A DNA stretch of 64,000 bases, taken from contig JANTQA010000070.1 in assembly GCA_027625915.1 (NCBI GenBank), forward strand, positions 5,027,001-5,091,000. Direction: 5' to 3'. Under the pieces are notes generated by a model. That model was not told the DNA's origin. It saw only the letters and a list, made by a program, of their open reading frames with translations, and searched no databases. Numbering within the stretch: the first letter of the stretch is position 1; every line of letters begins with the position of its first letter. This DNA comes from Anaeramoeba flamelloides. Its lineage: Eukaryota; Metamonada; Anaeramoebidae. Positions 58,501-64,000 of the stretch are shown here, one piece after another. Both the position numbers and the translations under genes were made by a program.

Positions 58501-61500
58501 ACAAAATTATAACAGTAAAAGAAATATTTGTTTCTTGTTACCTTGTATTTGATTTTTAAATTGATTAACAAAATTTCATTTCATTTTCTTTTTTATTTTT
58601 AATTAAGGTTTTAAATTGAGAATTCTTTGCTTAAAATCAAAGATACTTTATAATATAAATTCTATTTAAAGTGGTTTCTGAAATTAAAAAGGGATAATCC
58701 AAACGGAAATTTATTTCTTTTTCATATCTTGGTAAATAAATGAAAAAAATGAGTGAGAAATTTTTTATCACATTTAAAGAATTCAAATGAAATTTTTGGT
58801 TTGATTTGTGTTGCATTAAATATTTTGTTACAGTAATTTTAAAAAAGTGTGATTAAAAAACTTTTTTTAATAATTACTGAAAACCGGTATATTGGAGTTT
58901 GTTGTATGTATTATCAATAGTTATAAAAGCTTTTTGTTCGCATTTTTTTAAAATAGCTCGATTCAATTTTTACTTTGATGATTTGTTAAAAAAAAAAAAA
59001 AATTAAAAAAATATTCCTCCCTTTTTGAGATCAATTTTTTTTTTCGAACAGTTTTTTATGTTACCTAACTTGTTTTGTTAGATCGGAAATTTTTTTTGAA
59101 TGGTTGATATAAGGTTAACGTTGTGCTCTCCAAAATAGAGGAACTCAAATAATATTAATTGTTGGTATCTAACCATTTGATCAATCAATATTCCTAATAG
59201 AATTTAAAAAAATTTACCAATGCATTTTTTGGTTTTACTCTCTCCAAAATTTTTTAACACACCAATAATTTATTAGTATTGATAATTATTTATTTTTTGT
59301 TTTGTTAGTATTGTAATTTATAAAAAATTGTTAACATTTCAATTAGTGAATTGTTCTAATTTAGCATTACTTTTTGAATTGATTAAATTAGATTTTTTTT
59401 CAAAAATTGAATTTTGGTGTGTTAAAAATTTTGAATTGGAGTTTATAATCTTTTTTTGTTTGTTTCAATTTTTTGATCTTTAAATTAAAAAAATGGTCTA
59501 TTTTGTAATTTCTCTTCTGGGATTCGTTTTCTAAAATTTCTGTTCAGTAATTCATTTTCAGTAAAAATATTACCTAAAACGATGTCTGATCTTGAAAATT
59601 TAAGCAAAAAAATCGTTTTTGGAATTTATGTTCGGTAATTCATTTTCTACAAACACATATCCTAAAAAGATTACAGATATTGAAAATTTAAGCAAAAAAA
59701 TCTTTTTTGGAATTTCTTTTCCATAATTCCTTTTATGAAAACAGATTACGTAAAAACCCTTATATTAATTGTTATTAAAATTCATTTTATATAGAAGAAT
59801 TTTTTATTTTCTTTTATTAAAGTTATATGAATGAAAATAAACTAGTATTTTTTTTTTTTTTTATTCTTATAAAATATTTTTCACTGCTTTTTTTCTCATC
59901 ATTTATCTAATATTAAAGCATTATATAAAAGATTGATCTATTATAAATAATAGTCTGTATTGTTTTGTGAGTACCTAAATAAGTAAACTTCCTTGTTGTT
60001 GAAAATAACTCTTTTTGGGTAAGCTTCTTGATAGTTAAAGGGTTTGAATTGTTATGGAATCGAAGAAAATCAATTAAAACCCTTCGAAAGAGTCAAAAAA
60101 AAAATATATTGCGAAAGTTATTTTAAAAAAAAACAGTACTTTTTTTTTTTTTTAGGAGATTGCAAGAATTAAAACTATTTAAAGATTTTTTGTTTTAATA
60201 AAGTGTGCTTTACACCATACCCCAACCTCTATACCAGCATTTAAAGATTGTGCCCTCACTTTATTAAAATAGAAAACTTAATCAAAGTTTTGGTTCTTAA
60301 AAATTTTTCACTTTTTTAAAATAGAAAACGTGATAAAAGTTTTAAAAAATCCCTCACATTTTTAAAATGACTGTAATAAATTTTTACCTAGCCAAATTTT
60401 CACATTTAAAACTTGACTGTTGTATTCATAATTTTATTTAATTCTGTCATTTTCCAATTAATTAATAAATGAAAATTTTTCTTTCAATTTCCCAAACAAA
60501 CTGAGTTTCCTCACAAAAATTAAAAAATGTCCATAAAGCCAATCAAAAATGGTATTTTTTGAGATTTAAATATGCTTCATTCTTGAACTTTTGGGAAAAA
60601 TATATATATATATATTTTTAATTTGAATTTAACAGTACACTAGGATGAAAAAAATAAAATTGAAAAATTCCAAGTTAGACAAAACTACTGCTTTCATTAA
60701 CATTTCGTCATTAATAATAAAGTTTATTCACAATATAATCAAAATTCCAGAACTTCAAATTCTTGAGTCTATTGTATTTATTGATGTTAATAGTACTATG
60801 ATTTTTAAAAGTCCCTAGTTGAGAAAATAAGGTATTTTTTAGGGTAAAAAATTCCAAATAAATGGAGGGAATGAATTTTAGTTTAATTCAACTTGGGGAT
60901 ATTTATTTTGATAGATAATGACTAATAGTTTTGAAAATGCTGTACTCATCTAAGAAAACTGAAAAAGAGAAAAAAAATTCCTGATAATAAATATTCCGTG
61001 TTATAGGTTTTCCAGAATTAAAAAGAATAAAGTAAAATATATTTGATTTTACTTTATTCTTTTTAAATCGTGGAAAACTTAACGGGAGTGTCCGTAGAGT
61101 GCCTCAGGGTACCTAGCTTTTCCAGGATTCAAAAGAATCTAGAAAAATCTTTGATTTAACTCTATTCTTATAAATTAAAAAAAACCTAACTAAAGTGTCC
61201 GTCAAGTGCCGTAGAGTGCCTAGGTTTTTTTTAATTTTTGAAATAAACAGAAAATTTAATAAATTTTCAATACATTTCAAAAATTAAAAAAAACCTAACG
61301 GAAAATCGAAAAAAATAATATTTTTTTTAATTTAAATCAATAAATAATTCTTTAATAGTCAAAATAATTGATTATCCATTTGAAAGATATTTATTAAATT
61401 TAAAATGCTTTTAATATATATTATTATAACCACTTTAATGTGAAAAAAAATCAAAATTTTTTACTATTAAATGTGAAAAAAAAATATTACTGGGACCTAG

Positions 61501-63763
61501 ACAAATTGGATTTTCTAACTTTAAATTGTTAAATATCTTGAAAAATAATTTTTGATCCAAGATCTTTTATTAACCAATAGTGTATATTATAAGTGAAGTT
61601 AACAAAAAGTGAAAAATTAGCAAAGGTTTAATTTTTTTTTTGGAAAAATTTTTTCATTGTGGTGTAGTCAAAGGTATTTCCACTGATTTAAGAAAAATAC
61701 CTTATTTTTAATAATATAGTGAATTGTTTCAACATCAAAATAAAAACTTTCAAAAAATAATTTTAAATTTATAACAAACCTTGACGAATTACAGAAACTA
61801 ATTGAATTTGGTAATTTTTTTGAAAAAAATTTAAAGCTTGATTAATGGTTGTTAAAAGTTCTGATAATTTCTTTTGATCATAATCAAGGTACCTCATTAA
61901 AATCAATTCTTCTGGCTTCATTTCTTCGTTTGATTTATTTGTTATTCGATCGATCATACTTGTTACACGTGAAAATACAACTTCAAAATTTACATGGGAA
62001 ATTTTTTTTAAGAGGTTTCCACAATATTCATTAATCATTTCGGAAAATATTGAATGTTCTCTTTTAAATCGAATGTCATATACAATTTTTGTAAGTTCTT
62101 CAGCAATTGAATCTTCGAGTATTTTTTTTTTGTTTTTCTGATAATACTCATCAATTTCAGAATAAGACTAATTTGTGATTTTTGATTTTTGGTATTGTTA
62201 TTGTTGTTTTGTTATTGTTTTAGTTATTGTTATCGTTATTGTTATTGTTATTATGTGTTTTGTTCGTTTAGAGTTTCAATTCAAAAACAAAGAAAATTGG
62301 AAATTAGTTATTTTTTTGCTAAAAAAGAGAAAAAAATTGGTTTTTATTGCTTTATTTTTTAATTTCTTTGTTTTATTATTTTCTGTAAAAGTACCTTATT
62401 TTAAAAAAATTAATTGATAATTCAGAAGAATTTCTTGTTCGGTATTACTCATAGTTGTATTTTGGAGATATTTTTAACTTTGGTAATTTATTTTTTAAAA
62501 ATTATTTGAGTTGAAGATGGGCAAAAAAAATATACATAACTATTTATTGAAAAATAAATTGAACAAAATTTTCCATTCAGCTTTGCAAAAAGTGTTGAAA
62601 AGATCAAAGTCAAATTTAAATAATTTAAATCTGTAAAAATTGGTTCGATTATTATTTTAAATTTTAGAATTGGGGACTTTGTTGATTACTTTTAATTCCT
62701 GGATTTTTTTTTTTTGGAAAGTCGAATGAAAAGTTTGTTACTTTTATTTTGAGATTCACAGCACAATAACGTGGTGGATGAACAGTGGATAACAGAGGCT
62801 TTGAATTATAATTAGTGATCTTTTTTTATGATCTACCTTGAATTTTTTTCATTTGTTTTTTGTTTTTCATTTCTTTTTTTTTTCATTTCTTCTTTTTTTT
62901 TCTTTTTGTGGGATTTTTTTGGAAAAAAAAATTTTTTTAAAATTGATCTTTGAAATAAACAGAATTTAATTTCGTCATTTTGTCAGAAGTTTATTTTGGA
63001 GTGTTGAAGTAAAGTTGAAAAATTAATGAAAAAAAAAAAAGAAAGGTAGGTCATTAAATATGGGTTGGAGCTGTTTGAAAAAGTGAAAAAAAAAAAAAGT
63101 TTTTAAAAAATAGTTCAAGTTTATAACCATTATGAGGCAGTGACTAGAACTTTGTTCTTAAATTGTTTGTGAGTGGCTGAAATTAAATACTTTTAATTCC
63201 GAATTTTTTTTTTATCCTACTTGTTCAAAAAGAATTTCCTAAATCGTTATGTCCCAACGGTGATCAATAAAAACCCCTTCACATTAGTTAAATTGGTTTC
63301 AGAAAACCAAGAAAAAAAAAAGTTTGAAAGTTTGTTTTGGAATGACAAAAAGGATTTTTTGAAAAGAAAAAAAAAGAAAAAAAAGAAAAAAATCAGAAAA
63401 AATTTAATCTTTAAAAAAAGAGGAAAAACACTTTACCTTTTGGAAAATAAAGTCAAGTGATTGGATTAACAGCTCCATCATAATAAGAAACGATTGCTCA
63501 AGTTTTTCAAAATTTTTTTCTTGGTGAGAATAAGAGTGTTTGGTTAAAGACAAAAGGTGAGTTGCAAGTTGAGAAATCACAGAGTTGGTTTTTGTTTTTG
63601 AGAAAATTACAAGCGTTTTTCTTTCTCTGAAAATGGTTTTTTGTATAAATTCTTCGGGAACAAAAATGACGCACGTAGCACAATAGGAAGAAAATTTGTT
63701 TAATGGAAGTAAAGAATCAATCCTTTGGCAGATTGATTTAAACATTTCATTATGGGTGTACAT
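49446..63763 (-). CDS. NF1: Neurofibromin (NF1/IRA-type RasGAP), four exons
   Basis: Minus-strand exons 63437-63763, 61780-62167, 55634-56880 and 49446-55473 give about 2660 residues (human ~2820). The N-terminus matches human NF1: VNFEVVFSRVTS, AIWNWINYHPEQF across the exon 2-3 junction, and WPLLTMLLILCP. The GAP-related domain holds the arginine finger in STLFRRNSFASK (about residue 1280; human Arg1276) and FLRFICPAIISPE. The Sec14-PH region follows (LLYHILNTLNPLVGRPYII). The C-terminal half is HEAT-like. It should inactivate Ras by stimulating GTP hydrolysis. Introns are 1269, 4899 and 160 bp. The exon 1-2 and 2-3 phases fit. At exon 3-4 they do not: exon 3 ends in phase 0 at GTAAGA while exon 4, after TACTAG, needs two more bases. 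A 32-base A run precedes that acceptor. Confidence 0.92.
55480..55511. repeat. T32 homopolymer (A32 on the gene strand) before neurofibromin exon 4
   Basis: A 32-base homopolymer lies three bases upstream of the only available acceptor (TACTAG) for exon 4. A purine tract here is unlike the usual pyrimidine-rich intron end. Confidence 0.9.
57707..58006 (+). pseudogene. Unassigned ORF inside neurofibromin intron 2 (opposite strand)
   Basis: The first ~45 codons (MVSFPFWSSHTTFSLEVSEI, then KDGPTRENYLSPLFHLYN) are in GC-richer, varied sequence, followed by a hydrophobic stretch (VFYLFCSLIYFNFIYHIVGY). The arrangement is faintly like the start of a multi-pass acyltransferase, but that is a guess. 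It has no conserved motif. It could be a gene fragment or a nested gene lacking identified further exons. Confidence 0.25.
59060..59345 (+). repeat. Dispersed repeat R3, copy 3, in neurofibromin intron 2
   Basis: It begins ACCTAACTTGTTTTGTTAG and contains GTTGGTATCTAACCATTTG, CCTAATAGAATTTAAAAAAA, TTTTACTCTCTCCAAAATTT and TTAGTATTGATAATTATTTA. About 285 bp, uninterrupted, and probably the best guide to the family length. Confidence 0.7.
59531..59758. repeat. 88-bp tandem repeat, about 2.5 units
   Basis: Units start at 59543, 59631 and 59719 (TTCAGTAATTCATTTTC, TTCGGTAATTCATTTTC, TTCCATAATTCCTTTTA). The first two share GAAAATTTAAGCAAAAAAAT near their ends. It lies in neurofibromin intron 2. 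Confidence 0.8.
60164..60300. repeat. Small foldback in neurofibromin intron 2
   Basis: Inverted arms of about 45 bp (60164-60209 and 60252-60300) share TTTTAATAAAGTG and imperfect AAGAA..AAAACT ends. They surround a C-rich loop of about 42 bases (CACCATACCCCAACCTCTAT). It could be a relic transposon or a structured RNA. Confidence 0.55.
60840..61630 (-). repeat. HRE dispersed hairpin-rich element, copy C (inverse)
   Basis: Read on the minus strand it has the family order: TTTGCTAATTTTTCACTTTTT at the right edge; a block with AAGTGGTTATAATAATATAT; ATTAAAGAATTATTTATTGA; the hairpin units; then CCCAAGTTGAATTAAACTAA at the left edge. One complete hairpin spans 61222-61298, with arms AGGTTTTTTTTAATTTTTGA and its inverse. 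It is about 0.8 kb, shorter than copies A and B. It lies in neurofibromin intron 2. Confidence 0.7.
62190..62255. repeat. GTTATT/GTTGTT microsatellite
   Basis: Imperfect GTTATT repeats in neurofibromin intron 1, directly upstream of the exon 2 acceptor on the gene strand. On that strand the repeat (AATAAC) would encode Asn but is broken by TAA. Confidence 0.75.
62540..62762. mobile_element. TIR MITE family M2, copy in neurofibromin intron 1
   Basis: The left end is TATTTATTGAAAAATAAATT then GAACAAAATTTTCCATTCAG. The right end, inverted, is GAATCTCAAAATAAAAGTAA then CAAACTTTTCATTCGACTTT. The interior words GATCAAAGTCAAATTTAAAT and TTAGAATTGGGGACTTTG match the copy at 40993-41224 in inverse orientation. 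About 223 bp, no coding capacity. Confidence 0.72.
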
Positions 63764-64000
63764 CTTTGAATTTTTTAGAAGAAAAAAAAAAAAAAAAAAA
63801 AAAAATTAAAAAAGGAAAGTGACACAAAAAAATGAAAATTTTACAAAAAACACAAAACCATATTGTTCCATCCTATTTTATTTCTCTGTTGATTTATTTC
63901 CCCTTTTTCTAAAAATAATATGAAAATTTTTTTCGGAAAAGGGTAAATTAATTTCACAATTACAAACTGTATTTCATTCTTTTGAACCACCCAACGTTAA
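63764..64000. other. 5' flank of neurofibromin
   Basis: Upstream of the minus-strand ATG at 63761-63763, with an A run at 63780-63805. It probably holds the 5' UTR and promoter. No motif is recognised and the window ends here. Confidence 0.4.

Noticed and set aside
62641-62660. tRNA B-box-like GGTTCGATT
   Set aside because: It lies inside MITE M2, with no A box or cloverleaf around it.
63221-63460. Plus-strand Lys-rich frame near the start of neurofibromin
   Set aside because: Dominated by A-runs, overlaps the exon 1 donor region on the other strand, and has no motif.
1-64000. CRISPR arrays, rRNA, tRNA and prokaryotic operon signals
   Set aside because: None seen on either strand; the genes are clearly eukaryotic with introns.

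Overview
The window is a very AT-rich, gene-sparse stretch of a eukaryotic nuclear genome. Evidence: GT-AG introns, long poly-A/T runs, TAA, TAG and TGA all used as stops, Lys/Glu- and Asn-rich inserts inside conserved protein folds, and a gene set found only in eukaryotes (importin-alpha with an IBB domain, neurofibromin, the Pol I subunit RPA12, the Prp19-complex protein CTNNBL1). Composition and gene set would fit an amoeboid protist such as Anaeramoeba or a Dictyostelium-like amoeba. That placement is inference; no taxon-specific marker is visible.

Layout. 1-3673 has no gene. 3674-4975 (+) is a single-exon LOA1/VPS66-type lysophospholipid acyltransferase-like protein. 10707-11694 (+) is a three-exon orphan four-helix membrane protein. 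16091-17085 (+) is an unrecognised protein with a basic low-complexity middle and a conserved-looking C-terminus in another frame. 17.1-23.6 kb is repeat territory: a LINE fragment split by a small TA-flanked transposon, hairpin repeats and decayed reading frames. 23593-25047 (-) is an EFM7-like methyltransferase fused to a Nudix domain. 29139-36621 (+) is importin-alpha in eight exons, with two introns of about 2.6-2.7 kb full of inverted repeats. 39359-40963 (+) is CTNNBL1. 44824-45439 (+) is a small three-exon orphan, tail to tail with RPA12 (45469-45918, -). 49446-63763 (-) is neurofibromin, a RasGAP with Sec14-PH region, in four exons; its 4.9-kb intron 2 holds several repeats.

Mobile and repeated DNA. 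At least seven families recur: (1) HRE, a dispersed element built largely of hairpin units (5.1-6.5, 12.7-14.0, 19.9-20.2 and 60.8-61.6 kb); (2) a ~197-bp TA-flanked MITE (6.7 and 20.7 kb); (3) a ~230-bp TIR MITE with about five copies (28.4, 30.2, 31.0, 41.0, 62.5 kb); (4) R3, ~285 bp (37.9, 48.4, 59.1 kb); (5) R4 (19.2 and 27.9 kb); (6) several single foldbacks; (7) a ~726-bp inverted duplication flanking importin-alpha exons 5-6.

The genes do not form an obvious pathway. The neighbouring pair importin-alpha and CTNNBL1 is notable because both are ARM-repeat proteins and CTNNBL1 is known to bind NLSs and karyopherin-alpha. Exon boundaries are from reading splice sites and frames by eye and have no transcript support.
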